The position numbers and the translations under genes are program-made. From Moniliella sp. 'wahieum' (Eukaryota; Basidiomycota; Moniliellomycetes; Moniliellales; Moniliellaceae): DNA of 64,000 nt. The notes beneath the pieces were generated by a model. The model made no database searches, was not told the DNA's origin, and saw only the letters and a list, made by a program, of their open reading frames with translations. This document shows positions 22,039-33,575 of the stretch, piece by piece. Within the stretch, counting starts at the first letter, position 1. Every line of letters begins with the position of its first letter. Where the stretch lies: contig RSEE01000022.1 of the NCBI GenBank assembly GCA_003971905.1, forward strand, positions 372,001 through 436,000, in the 5' to 3' direction.

Positions 22039-25000
22039 ATGGAGCCCGCTGCAACCGACCGCGCGGCGGCCGCAGCGCGTGCCCGCAAGCAGCTTGCCAA
22101 GCGCCGCAAGGCCGCCCATGCTGCCTCCGCTGTCGCCCCCGTGTCCGAATCGGCCGAGCCCAGCGCCCCGCCCAGTTCGCTGCGCCTCCTTCCGCCCCCC
22201 GCGTGGCCCGCCGCGTGGCCCCCCGCACCTGTCTCCCGACCCAGCTCCGGAGCGACTGCTCCAGAACCCGCTCCCCTGCTCCCGTCGCTGCGCTCTTGCG
22301 CCCCCTTCGAATCCTGCCCCACGCCGGGCCACGCGCGCACCGCCTCAGCTGTCCCCACCGCCGGTCTCGTTCCACCTGCCCCGCTGGCAGCGCCTGCGGC
22401 CACGCGCTCCAACCGTCTGTCTGGGTTTTTCTCTGCTATGGGCAGCATCGCCACCGACGTTGCTGCCGATGTCGCCCATTCGCTGCTCCGGCCGCCCAGC
22501 CGAAGATGCCAAGCCACCCCCCGCTTCTGCGCCGGCGCCCCCCGCCGATTCACCGGCCAAGGCGTTGCCTGCTCTTCAAACGGGGGGACGTGAGCTCTCT
22601 CTTTGGACAAGCCCCTGGCATGACCTCGCTCAGTCTGCTGGAAGCGCTTCCTTCTTTGGATCTGCCGCTCCGTCAGCTAATCCCCCTGTTGGCTCTCCTT
22701 CAAAACATCTTGAAAATGACCCCGAACCCCCTACTTCCATTGCGCCGGCGTCAAGCGAGATTCCAGAGGAGAATCCGGCTTCTGGGAATGAGCCAGCTCC
22801 ATCTCAAGAGGAAGGGCAGGTTCAGCCGTCCGAGGAAGAGGTGCAGTACGCGCCGGTCCAGTATGACGAGCAAGGAAACGCGTACGATGCTAATGGCCAA
22901 CCTCTTGCCATTGAGTACGACGAGCAGGGTCAGCCCTTTTACCCCTACGTGCAGTACGACGAGGAAGGGCAGGCATATGCACCTATCTATGCTCTGGCCG
23001 AGCCTGCCCCCGAGCCTGAGTACTACCCTGTCCAGTTTGATGAACAGGGTCTGGCGTACGATTACGAAGGCCAACCTCTCCCAATGGAGTACGACGAGCA
23101 GGGACAAGGATTTTACCCCCAGATCCAGTACGATGAGCAAGGGCAGGCCTTTTATCCCCATGTCCGCTATGATTACCCCCTGCAGTCTGGCGAAAACGGT
23201 ATGGCATACGATGCCAATAGCCAGGGTTTGGACCCCAACGGGCATACCAGCAGGAGGGCAGTATGCGGATACGTATGGCGAAACCGCCGTCACGGCTGAG
23301 TCCGAGGATGTTCCTCAAAGCCAGGTGGATTCCGCGCAGGTCAATGATGCGTTTGTTCAAGAGGACACCTGAACCCGGAGGGATTTGAGGCAGCGCCGTA
23401 TGAAGAGGGACACAACTTGGCCCAGGTGGATACGCCCCCAACAGATGGACATGGCCTCTCCCCTGTTCCAGAGAATGGGGTGCCTGGTGAGGAGCAGCTA
23501 CCGGAGCCGCCCACGGAGCAGGATCCCAGTACACTCTTTGCCCCCCCACCACAAATGGCTGGCACGAGAACGATCCCAACACCGCCTTGCTTCCCACAGA
23601 AGCGGGACCTCCCTCGGTTCAAGACGCAACCGCACTTGAACCGGCAGGCGAAGTAGTCCAAGTCCCCAGTTCCCTCTTTGGCCCACCGGAGCAAACCTAC
23701 GAGCTGAACGATTTGTCTGGCGCCCATGCGTCGGATAACACGTCTGCTCCGACAAAGGAACAGAATGTACCTCCTTCTGCGGCGGAGCCAAGTCAGGATG
23801 TGGCTGGGCCTGAATCACAGACTCTTCTCCAGCCCGAACCTGAACTGACTCCAACCGCGCAAGAAGAGCCCCAGGCGGATCCCCAGGCTAGCGACCTTTT
23901 TGGAGCCAATACGCAAGAGCAATCCTCGTGGCTGGCTGATTCAACAGATTCTCCCTCTTCCTGAACAAGCCCAATGACGGGGGTTTGGTGCCTTTTGCTG
24001 CCCCGAAGGAGACGGAGCCTGCGGTAGTCTCCGATCCCAGTTCCCTGTCCCAGGTTTCACAACCGGCAACAGAGCCAGCCAAGCCCGCAGCTGAGCCCGA
24101 GTCGAACCTCGTCTAAGTCTCCACCGGCAGGCGTCCAAAGTCACACGTCCATGCCCAGTGGTGATGTCAGTTCGCTGTTTGCCTCGGGGGCGACTTGTTC
24201 GCCCCCCAGGGAGCCAGCAAGCCTTCATGGCCGTCGCCTCCAGCGAAACCGTTCCAAGGCCCGTCTGATGCACATGTCCAGGCCCCGCAAGCGTTACTCT
24301 CCCCGCCCGTGCCGGAGCCGCAGGCATCGCAAGAAGAACCTCCTGCGGCAGCTGATCTGTTTGGCTCTGGATCTTTCACGTTGTCTCCTGCGGAGCCGGC
24401 CCAATCTGTGAAACAGTCTACTTCTCCTTCTCTGAATGCTCTACAGCCAACGCGGTCCGTGGTGCCACCGCCGTCCTTGGTTCATGAGGAGCCTTCTGTT
24501 GCCGGTACTACTGAACCCCCCCACAAGGAGGGCACGGATGTTGCTGCGCAGTTGGCTGAGGCGCAGTCCCAGCTGGCCGACCTGCAGACTCAGTTGCCAT
24601 CAGGCGCAACTTGCTGCCGATGCGGACAACAAAGTGGCTCAGGCGCAACAAGAACGAGACGAGGCGCGAGACGAGTTGGTGCGGATCAAAGAAGCACAGC
24701 AGACTGAACTTGTCACGGCGAGCACGACTGCCACCCAGCGGGCCCAGCAGGATCTGGACCAGATCAAGGCGCAACTTGTTTCCGTCGAGGGTGAACGGGA
24801 CTCGGCTCGGGCCGAGTTGGCCTGCGTCAGCCAAGGTGGTTGAGTTGAGTGCGGCAGGCGCCCAGGCCGAAGCAGTCCATGCGACGACGACTACCGAGCT
24901 GAGCAGTCTTTGGCCCGCCATGCAGAGTTGGAATCCGCCTTGGCTGAGACCCAGGACCGCTTGACGCGTACCGAAGCCGATCTAAGTTTGTCTCGGGAAA

Positions 25001-26150
25001 AAATTGCGGGCCTTGAAGCCCAAGTCGAGTCGCTCACCTCATCCCAGACCCAATTGCAATCTCAAGCTGATGCTGGCGCTGAGAAGGGGGACTTGCTCAA
25101 TGAAACGCAAGCTCAGGTGGACCAGCTACGCGCCGAGTTGCAGAATGTCCGGGACAAGCTGGCTGCTGCTGAGGCTGAGACGGAGGAACATCGCGTTGCG
25201 ACAAAGAAGGCGACGGAGCAGTTGGAAGCGCTTGTTGCGTCCCATGCTCAGGACAAGCAAGAGTGGGCAAGCAAGGAAGCCTCCTATGCCGAGGACCTCA
25301 AGCTGCACCTCAACCGTCTTACCCAGGCCGAGAAGGAGGCGGAAGAGCACAAGGCACGTGCCACCCAAGTGGAACAGGACATGGCTGAGCAGACGCGCCT
25401 TGCCCTGGAGAAGGCACAGGGGGAGGCGCCCAGCGTCACGATGCCCGATGTGGCGGCGCAGCTAGCCGAGGCCAAAGCACTGGCCGAGGATCGCGCACTC
25501 TTGGTTGCTCAACTGCAGCAGGAACTGGAGGGAGAGGGCCAGCAGCGTCAAGAGCGAGAGGAGGCGCATGCCGCCGCTTTGGCTCAGGCACAGGCAGACA
25601 CTGAGGAGGCACAGCAGGAAATGCAAGAGCTGCGCGATCGTCTGGCCGAGCTGGAGATGGACGATGTGCGGGCCGAGATGGAGGAGATGGTGGAGGACCA
25701 TAAGCGAGCGCTGCAAGTGGCCGAGGCGGAGATCGAGCAGCTCCAGGTGGCTTTGCGTGCTGAACGCGAGCGCGAGCGTGTCCGTGACGCTCCTTTCGCT
25801 CCTGAGGTTCGCCCCCACCACCGAGGAGCGCAACAGCCTCCCCCGCTGCTGGGCGCGGGGTAGGCCCGCTGCCCAAACAGCGCCGGGGGCTGCATGCCAT
25901 CACCGACCCCGTCGACCTCTCGGCGAAACAACGCCATCGGCGGGCCGAGAGCCTAAGTATGCTGAAGGCGCGCATTGGTGAAGAGGCACCGTTGACGGTG
26001 CCCGCTGTGACACTATCGCCGCCGGCTGGCGAGCCCAAGGGCAGCACCCTTGTTACGCCTTCTACCCTTGCTATGGCTCCAGGTTCGGTGTCTGGGGCGG
26101 ACGCATTCCACTACTGCAGCGCATGTGTGGGCGATCTGATCATCGTCTAG
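22039..26150 (+). CDS. Large coiled-coil protein, golgin-like, with YDEQG repeats; function unknown
   Basis: The ATG at 22039 starts MEPAATDRAAAAARARKQLAKRRKAA, a charged N-terminus like those of golgin-type tethers. Next come a Pro/Ala-rich stretch, then about five copies of a motif like YDEQGQxFYPxxQYDEQGxAY (about 22842-23246). Scattered short SSLFG/DLFG motifs follow (near 22595, 23670, 23895, 24165, 24355). A long coiled coil runs from about 24540 to 25770 (LAEAQSQLADLQ, EALVASHAQDKQEWASKE, LAELEMDDVRAEMEEM). The C-terminus is RGLHAITDPVDLSAKQRHRR and then a short cysteine pair, HYCSACVGDLIIV, ending at TAG 26148-26150. A Golgi or vesicle-tethering role is only a guess from the architecture. 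There are at least six frame breaks, most in the low-complexity half; no introns were identified with confidence. Confidence 0.65.
22842..23246 (+). repeat. Imperfect tandem YDEQG/EYDEQGQ protein-coding repeat
   Basis: About five imperfect units encode YDEQG.AYD..GQPL..EYDEQGQ.FYP. The frame stays open throughout the block, unlike the flanking low-complexity sequence, which suggests the repeat is under selection. Confidence 0.8.
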
Positions 26151-26398
26151 CCTCCTCGATCTTTCACGTATCCAAAAGCCTTGAAAAGGATGAGAGTAAC
26201 CAATGCCGCGGTACTGTCGGACATAGACAGAGCAGGCCCGCGGGATGACTGGCACAGAGATTCATAGCTGGTGGGGGAGGGGGGAGGGCAGGGGACTAAC
26301 AAGAGACAGGCAAAACTGGGTCACGGCCTTTGTCGCGGGTGCCACTTATATACGTCGATGGAGATACGCCATTGATTGAACGGTACGGTTCACGCTGT

Positions 26399-29300
26399 TC
26401 ACTTCAGACGATCGTGGATTTGGCGCAGGGCATCGTATGCAGCTTGCCGCCGATGGCGCTGGCCCGCTTGCTTCTGCATTGCACTTGCCTGCTCCTGCGC
26501 AAGGACAAGCAGAGGAAGGGCAAGCCGCGGCAGCGGCGCAGTGAATACCGAAGGAGCCGCTGGCAAGGCCAGGACGAAAGCTTGTAAAGAAACACAAGCT
26601 GGCTGCCAGGCACATACTCCGTTCCCGTACCCTGCGCCTCGCCCGACTCGGGGGCAGGGCATTGGCGGGACGGATATGATGGTAGGACATGTGCATGTTT
26701 CGGATCCGTCCAAGTGTGTCGGGGTCGTCTTGAAGTTGGCCAAGGGGGAAATAGTGGGTGATGAAGAGCGTCATGGGGCAACGCTCGGGTGGGAGGGTCA
26801 TCAGGTACTTCAATGTAGCATATGCAATCGCCATGCCATCATCCGTACTGGTCCCCCGTCCCAACTCGTCCATTACCACGAGAACGGTTGGTCGAGGTTC
26901 GCAAGATTTCACCCGTTTCCTCCAGTTCCGTTTGGAATGTACTGCGCCCAGCCGCCAAGTCGTCCGACGCGCCCATCCTGGTGAGAATGGAGTCAAAGAG
27001 CGAAATCTCAGCTCCTTCAGCAGGAACGGCCGCACCAACCTGGGCTAAGAGCACACACAGTGCCATCGCCCGCACGGTGCTGGATTTCCCTCCCATGTTG
27101 GAGCCAGTAATGAGAAGTGCCTTCGTTCCTTCTCCCTCCACGGCATCCGACCCACCTGACCCTCCTCCCAGTTCAATTGAGTTCGGAACATAGTCATCAT
27201 CCATCAGTACCGCGCTCATGGGATGTCGGAAATTCTTGAGGCGCAAGGTGCTCGGCTGCTCCTCAGTGGAGGGAACCATCGTCGGGCGCGACCACCGGGC
27301 AAGGAGGCAAGGGGGCTAAACTAGACAATGCATCGAGGCGGGCCAAAGCCTGGACCGAGTCGCGAAGAGCGACAAAGGTCTCAGCGTTACCGGTCAAGTC
27401 GTTAACAAAGAGCTTGTATGCTGTATTGGCCTGGTCGGCAAGCGTCTCCTTGAGCTGGTTGCGAGTTTGAAGGAGTTCGAGGATCCGAGGTGTTTGGAAT
27501 CGCACCACTTTGGTCGTTCCATTGATGCGAGACCAAGATGCCGGTACACGGCTGACGTTGGCTTTGGTCACCTCAATGAGAAACTCCTTGTCGGCACAAG
27601 TCGCATACTGTAAGTTGGGGCGCTTAAGCATTGTCCGCAACTCCTTCAAGTGGTTGTCAAGATCCTTTTCGTTGACCTGGATCAAGGCTTGCGTCTCGAT
27701 CAGCTCCTCTCGCCAATCTCGGCCATTACTGCGGGAATTTGATCCAAATCAAAAAGACCGACCTTGTCAGACTTCAAAGCGGCCGGCACCTTAATGGCTT
27801 TCAGCGCTCTGTCCAGTACGTGGAGTGGCTTCGAGAGTTGTAGGATACTCTCCTTCAGTAGGGGCGTTGAAAGGGGCACCTCACCAGGCGAAGTAAATGA
27901 AAACTGGGTCGCGACCCGATGCAAAGCCAGAAGCAGTCGCGCCAGTTCTGCCGGTGGGCACGCCCATAGCTCACTCGGGCCAGGCCCTTCTCCAAGTCTG
28001 GCAAGCCGGAAAGAAGGCCAAGAGCGGTAGACAAGGTTGCGCTGCTGCTCATCTTGTCGGCCACTTCCTGCACTGCATCCGCACGTGCTTCCAACTCAAA
28101 TATATCACAGAGTGGACGGGAGAGCCATTCGCGAAGTCGCCGCTTGCCCATCCCCGACCGGCAGCGATCTACCAACCAGATCAGGGACCCTCGGATCCGA
28201 CTGGCCTTGGTCAAACCACTTGCTGAGCTCTCTAGCACTTCGAGATTGGTGAGCGTGCCAGATGTTAAAAGCATGGTGGTACGATCAGCAAAGCTGCGCA
28301 CACGGAACGCACGCTGGAAGAGAGCGTTCAACCCAAAGGATTGAAGATGCTCGATACTCGCCGCTAAACTTTGGACCGTCAGACGAGGCAGGCCATGCAC
28401 AACCGCCGCTCCCTCGCCCACTTTCTCGCCGCTCCCTTCCCGGACGAGATCGTATCCGTCGCAAGGTTAAGGCCGCATTGTATTCCGGCACTGACCGCAT
28501 CCGTTCCACGCGCACAACTTGCCCATCCGATGTTCCGCGAGATGCATAATACTTCAACACCTGCTCAGTGCGATGAGTGAGCGTGGGTGGAAGAAGGAGT
28601 TCCAAGGGACTGAAGTGGGCGAGACGCGTGTCAAGCTCCGAACGAAGGCCCGCATCGTCAAACTCGTCCCACACAATGTCTCCGGTCGAGACAAAGCTGG
28701 CCACAATGCCAATTCTCGTCTTCTCGGCATCCCCTTCCCCCTCGATGGGGCGCTCCACAATCGCTACTAGCTGTGGTGGGTGGCGTTGCTCATGGGCTGG
28801 GCCTCAGTCGACGTCTTAGCACCGTTCTCATCGAAGTTCATGTCATCCACCCAGGTACTGGCGGTGTAGACCGCAGTCACGTCGCGCTCGAACAACTTCG
28901 ACGCATTGGAGGAGGCCCTTGAGCGCCCTCGTCTCCAATTGGGTGACAACCCCCACCTTCAGTCCAGCATGAATCAAGGTACGAATGGACCAGCAACTTA
29001 GACGGGCTGACTACCGCCGATGTCATGTTGCGGTCAGTGAAGCATGCCTGGACATCGGACACACATGTCAGGCACAAGTCGAGCAAGCAAAGTACACACA
29101 CACATACCACATTGAGCAACCGACTTGCCACCTTGGCGTCCTCGCCAAAGAATTTGTAGCGGTAGCCAAGTTCGACCATCAAGACGACGCCTGGGTACCG
29201 CCTCTTCAGATCGAGGATCTGTTCCTCCAACTCAGTATAGGGCAGGCCAGAAGGACCAATCGCTTTAGCAGCTTTGGCAGTTTTAGCCTTAGTCTTGCCC

Positions 29301-29914
29301 TGTGAGGGGGCACTTTTGAAGTTGCCTTTCCACGTGCGGGTGTCGCGGCGAACCGGGCGAAGTTCGAGGAGGAGGCCACAGGGGCATCCTCGTCGCTCAG
29401 CTCAGCGGTGTCCCCCTTGTGCCGTTTGGGGGGGTTCAACTCATCATCGGGGGACGAGGCGGCACGCTTAACTCCACTTGACCAGCCTGTTCTTCTTCGG
29501 CGTCGGGGAGAAAAAGGGGTTCTTGGGGCTGACGCACGCCGTTGTCGCCAGCGAATCCGATCATCCGGTGGCGGATCTTGTCACGCTTAGCTTGGTCTTG
29601 CGCTGAGAGGGAGATGGCATCGGGCTGAGCAGCATCCTCAGAGGAAAAGCGGGCGAGGCGGGCGGAAGAAGCAGATGAAGAAGCAGCCGTACGCTGGGAG
29701 GTGTTGGCGCTGGTTTTGGGTCTGGCGCTAGCGTTGGCCATGGAGGGGGGATCTGGGCGTGGGGGGCGAGGGGGAACGGCAGGCGCAGCGGTTGGGCACT
29801 CATCGCCAGACGAAGTGTCATCGACCAGGACGGTCGACGGCCTTGCTGGCGCACTTGCTGAAGCCCCGGCTGGCGAGGAGCGGGGCGCCCAAAGAAGGAC
29901 TCGAGCGAGCGCAT
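26399..29914 (-). CDS. MSH3: DNA mismatch repair protein Msh3
   Basis: This MutS homologue pairs with Msh2 to recognise insertion/deletion loops. The N-terminus (ATG 29914) is MRSLESFFGRP, a PCNA-box-like motif as in other Msh3/Msh6 proteins. The mismatch-binding domain begins LPYTELEEQILDLKRRYPG and has the MVELGYRYKFFGEDA block (about 29140-29190). Connector, lever and clamp segments follow (AGLKVGVVTQLETRALK; GMGKRRLREWLSRPL). The ATPase shows Walker A TGSNMGGKSSTVRA (about 27100), then MDELGRGTSTDDG (Walker B, about 26860) and ITHYFPL. One intron, 29048-29107, has a GTATGT donor. The stop at 26399 ends a tail that includes LASGSFGIHCA before a frame change. Several one-base breaks occur (near 29860, 29440, 28770, 28430, 27930, 27290, 26880). 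The Msh3 rather than Msh6 call rests on the N-terminal domain wording and modest length. Confidence 0.88.
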
Positions 29915-30369
29915 CGTCGCGCTGGCGGGAGCGCGGGCGTGGCGGAGAGGTGCGACAGCCGAGGACGAGCGACGTGTTCGGCGTGTTCTGGCCCCAACCC
30001 AACACGAAGCAACGCGCCGCTGCCCGCTTCCCGCCGCCCAAATTGAAACGTAATAGGGGGACTCTGAAAGCTGAATGGGGCTTTTGGCAGCGCACGTTTT
30101 GCACCGAGTAGATGGATCACTCGCAAAGCTGCCTCGACGGCCCATCAAGTGCGCCTTCCCCTCGTCGCACTGCTGGCCGCGCCACATGTGGCACCATTCA
30201 CCATCCACTATCTTCAGTCTCCATGCGCACCATCATCACCCAGTCGGCAGTATGCATTGCCACATTAGGACACACACGTAATTGTTGTGCAAATACTCGG
30301 TATGCTGTGCTCATCGCCAAATTCGAGAGGTGACCGGGCTGCGTTGTGCATCGTGGCGACCTCTCCTAG
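29915..30369. other. Intergenic spacer upstream of Msh3
   Basis: This 455-bp stretch should carry the Msh3 promoter and the 3' UTR of the next minus-strand gene. I see no separate gene. Confidence 0.5.
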
Positions 30370-31374
30370 CTATAGCTTGACCCCTTCAAATACCGAGATG
30401 CCATCCTTGTCAAAGTGTAACACAGCCTGCTCATCCTCCATCCACACCGTGTCGCCTTTGGTCTCGCGCGAGGGCGGGCATCGTCGCTCCAATCGCCGTT
30501 GCCACGCTCGGTCGGGTTGTCAGGCAAGTGGTCAAAGTCCCAATTGCGTTCCACACCCTGGCTTAGGTGGTGAGCCGAGCCGTTGAGCAGCAAACGTACC
30601 GCGATCCAGCAGTCGAGGGTGTAGTAATGGGCGCCTCGGGTCCGACAAGCTCGAGAGCGTACTGGCCTCGAGCGGGACGTACAGAGATAACGATGCAGTA
30701 CCTGCGCCCACCGAGAACCCCGACCACCTGGGCCCATGTCCTGGTCCAAATGGCGCGACCAAGCGCAATAATTGGGGCGGCATGGCAGCAAATCAGCACT
30801 CGCTTGATTCCAAGTTTCTCACACCGGGATTCCAGCAATTGGAAGACACGCTTCATCCGAGTGTACAGCTGCTCAGTTGACTCACCCAACGGAGATGCAT
30901 ACAGTAGCGGCGTCCATTCATGGCTCAACGTCCCGGGCGGGAAAAGATCCTCCACATCTTCAATGCGAGGCGGGAAAGGGTGATGCCCCGACTCGGGTGG
31001 GAAGGCTGGCGGGTACCACTCGGCTAAACCAGGCTCAGGCATGATGGGCATCTTAAGTTTCTGGGCGGTAGGGAAAGCAGTTTGCAGGCAGCGATAATAA
31101 AGAGACGAAACGATCAGTTGCGGACGCTCCTGTTCAGGAAGAGACGCAAACCACTGTCCCATCTCCTCAGCTTGTTCCTGTGGGCGCACGATGAAGACGG
31201 AAAGGTAAGTTTAAGACCGAGGCTAGCATGGCCAATGCCAAATCATGGGGATTCGTACGCACAGTTCCATGGGCAGTGAGAACTGGATCACGGGGCGCCC
31301 GTGAGTGGGAAAAGCTCCTTTCCCTGCCAGTTCATTCGGAATCCATGGCGCGCAACGTAAACCCGATCCAACAT
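30370..31374 (-). CDS. Histidine phosphatase-domain protein with TFIIIC tau55-like C-terminus
   Basis: The first exon (ATG 31374) encodes MLDRVYVARHGFRMNWQG, carrying the phosphohistidine RHG motif of the phosphoglycerate-mutase superfamily, then RDPVLTAHG. The intron 31178-31262 has donor GTGCGT and acceptor CACAG. The second exon has VSSLYYRCLQTA, EPGLAEWYPP and LICCHAAPIIALGRA, the second catalytic His block. After the phosphatase fold is GVERNWDFDHLPD, then a frame change, and an acidic end, VWMEDEQAVLHFDKDGISVF, stopping at 30370. A phosphatase domain followed by a small beta-rich TFIIIC tau55/sub6-like segment is known from fungal Tfc7-type proteins, which help RNA polymerase III initiation. 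The phosphatase call is strong; the TFIIIC link is moderate. Confidence 0.68.
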
Positions 31375-31412
31375 GATTAATGGCGGCCTTGGGATCGAGC
31401 TCGAGTGGTGGT

Positions 31413-31424
31413 GGGCTCGAACCC
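31413..31424 (-). promoter_or_regulatory. B-box-like sequence upstream of the TFIIIC-like gene
   Basis: GGGTTCGAGCCC on the minus strand, about 40 bp before the ATG at 31374, matches the RNA polymerase III B-box consensus GGTTCGANTCC except for one base. No tRNA cloverleaf can be folded around it. Confidence 0.3.
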
Positions 31425-33331
31425 GCCCAGCCAACAAAAGCCAGGCTGATATACGACACCAATTCAAACAGCATCACGTGAAAGTGCAACCCTACCATGT
31501 AATGTACCGGCTCCCATGGAAGCGTTGAATCACAGATCACCGGAGGGGGGGGGGTGAGCAACCCTATGTGGCAAAACCACCCCATCCCTCTTGTGCTCTT
31601 AACTAAACACCTCTCCATACCTCCGTGTCGCTCTGAGTGCCTGGTTCGATGCTCAGGACTACTAGTCCAGAATGTGGCTTGTGAAGTTCACGGGGGAACG
31701 CATTCAATAATCAAGTGTTTTGGTTTGGAAGAGTCGACAAAAATAGTAGCCTCATCGAAAACAGAGAGAGAAAGAAATGCACCGTTTGATTTTTGTTACA
31801 GTCGGTACGTTCAACGTGCGCTGCATGTGTACAATCAAGCATGGGGCGTCCCATGCCCGGCACGTTCCACCCAGTGCATCGCATTTGAGGTACCACCGCT
31901 TTACCTTTGCCGGGAAGAGGGCATCTTACAAAGAAATCATGCGATTTGCAGAGCTTTTAAAACAGAGACCGGGGCAAAGAACCCCAGGCCCCGGCGCCTA
32001 TAGTACTAGGCTCGCTCATCTGTAGTGTGCTACAGGCTCGTTCTAATGCAACCAGGAAGGGATGATATGTGTATTATGGTTAGGTCAGACTGGACTCTCT
32101 GGCTCCTGTCATTCCCTTCCAAAGCGAATACAGCCCCAATGGATATAGGAATGAAAGTATGTATATAGGATCAGGAGACCTGTGCACGATACGAAAACCC
32201 ATCGACACCACTATTACCTTTTACGTCTCCCCAACCTTTTTGCCTTCTGGAGTATACATTTCCTCACGTTTACTTCTAGGTGTGGGTGTTGGGCACACCC
32301 TATCCTGTTCTTGCTCCTGAATTAAGAGTCATTTTTCTTCCGTCATTGGGGCTTAGCTGTTTACTCATACCCATGATATGGTTGTGTCAACAAGCCTGAA
32401 TCGAGCCCCCTACTTGGCGTGTTGGGGAAGTTATGTGCCTCAACGTGATTTTTGGTCATGGTAAGCACACGTGCCTGCATCGAAACGGTCCATTGGGCAG
32501 TAACAATTGTGGACCTTGTCCATGACCGTCAAGCAGTGCCCTTCTTCTATCATTCTATTCCTGAAGTACATATCGACAGAGAGCTGTGAGCGGTAATGCC
32601 TCCAGTACGCTGGCTGTGCTTCACTTCTGTCTTCAACGGTCCACCATCCGTGGCATGCTCTCCGGTATAGGAAAACGATTTGTAACTGCAGGCTTCTCCT
32701 CATAGAAATACTGCGCTGTTGTATATGCCCACGCCTCCCCGGACGCTTTACAAACGCACACACCAAACCTGGGCGGGCATCCGTTTTTCTCTCCCTCTCC
32801 CTCCTGATTGATGTGATCGTTCCTACGTGATTCGGCCATATGATAATTGATTGTTCTCCCCGAAGTTACTCTATTCGTCCCAATCTCTCGCCTGTTTCAT
32901 AGGTTTTTTTATGTTGGGCTACATAAACCGTGTGCAAAACCATAGTACCTCTGCAGCTGAGTGTTTTGCTTCTTCGTGCACAGACACTTCCATGTGGTGG
33001 CGCAGGAGGAGCGACCCAGACGCTGCGGCGCGCAATGAGCAGAACCGAGGTTACGAGTGGAGAGGGAGAGCAGATTGGTGGAGAGGAGACAGGAGGCCAC
33101 GGAGGAAGGGAGGACAGAGCGCGCGCAGCGCAGTTTACCTGTGCCACAGGTTCTGTGCTTTTGGGCCACCCAGCAGGCTAGGAATGTGCCCGTCGCCCAC
33201 CCCAGGACCGACGCAAGCCGGTACACTGCTCCTGTGCCAGTGTGTGATATGGTCAGTACCCATATGTAGCACCAATCACCGATTAGGCATACGCTCGATT
33301 ACGCTTACAGCTTACAGGCCAGATTGGCATC

Positions 33332-33358
33332 ATGCATCGCACACCATGCATCATGCGT
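33332..33358. repeat. Heptad array, core ATGCAT
   Basis: ATGCAT occurs at 33332 and 33346, the second followed in 7-bp register by ATGCGT (33353). Confidence 0.75.
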
Positions 33359-33449
33359 CGTATCGGCAGCACATCCCACAGAGCCGTGCTCTGCCGCGCC
33401 TCGGCATTCAGGTGCTCAGGTGTTCAGGCACGGTTATCGTCCCCGCTCC

Positions 33450-33478
33450 AAGCTTGAAGCTACAAGCTTCAAAGCTTC
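33450..33478. repeat. Heptad array, core AAGCTT
   Basis: AAGCTTG, AAGCTAC and AAGCTTC start at 33450, 33457 and 33464, each 7 bp apart, then a further AAGCTTC one base out of register at 33472. The array ends about 100 bp before the asparaginase ATG. Confidence 0.85.
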
Positions 33479-33575
33479 ACCGGTCGCCCCACCCCATCAC
33501 CACATTTCCACCCCCATCTCCACCACCATCGCTACGGTCATTACGGGCACCGATACTGGGACGCACGTCTGAACT

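Larger units (their letters stand above)
31375..33575. other. Divergent intergenic region, no gene seen
   Basis: This 2.2-kb stretch lies between the phosphatase-like gene (-) and the asparaginase (+). It contains the B-box-like site, a G run near 31544-31553, and heptad arrays close to the asparaginase (33332-33358, 33450-33478). Short open frames around 31554-32025 and 32851-33582 show no conserved content. Confidence 0.55.

Noticed and set aside
21791..22610. Overlapping minus-strand open frames of 194 and 268 residues
   Set aside because: They lie opposite the start of the coiled-coil gene in GC-rich sequence; no conserved content.
31381..31450. tRNA-like sequence around GGGTTCGAGCCC
   Set aside because: The T-stem has mismatches, no acceptor partner or anticodon arm was found 70-90 bp upstream; kept only as a B-box-like site.
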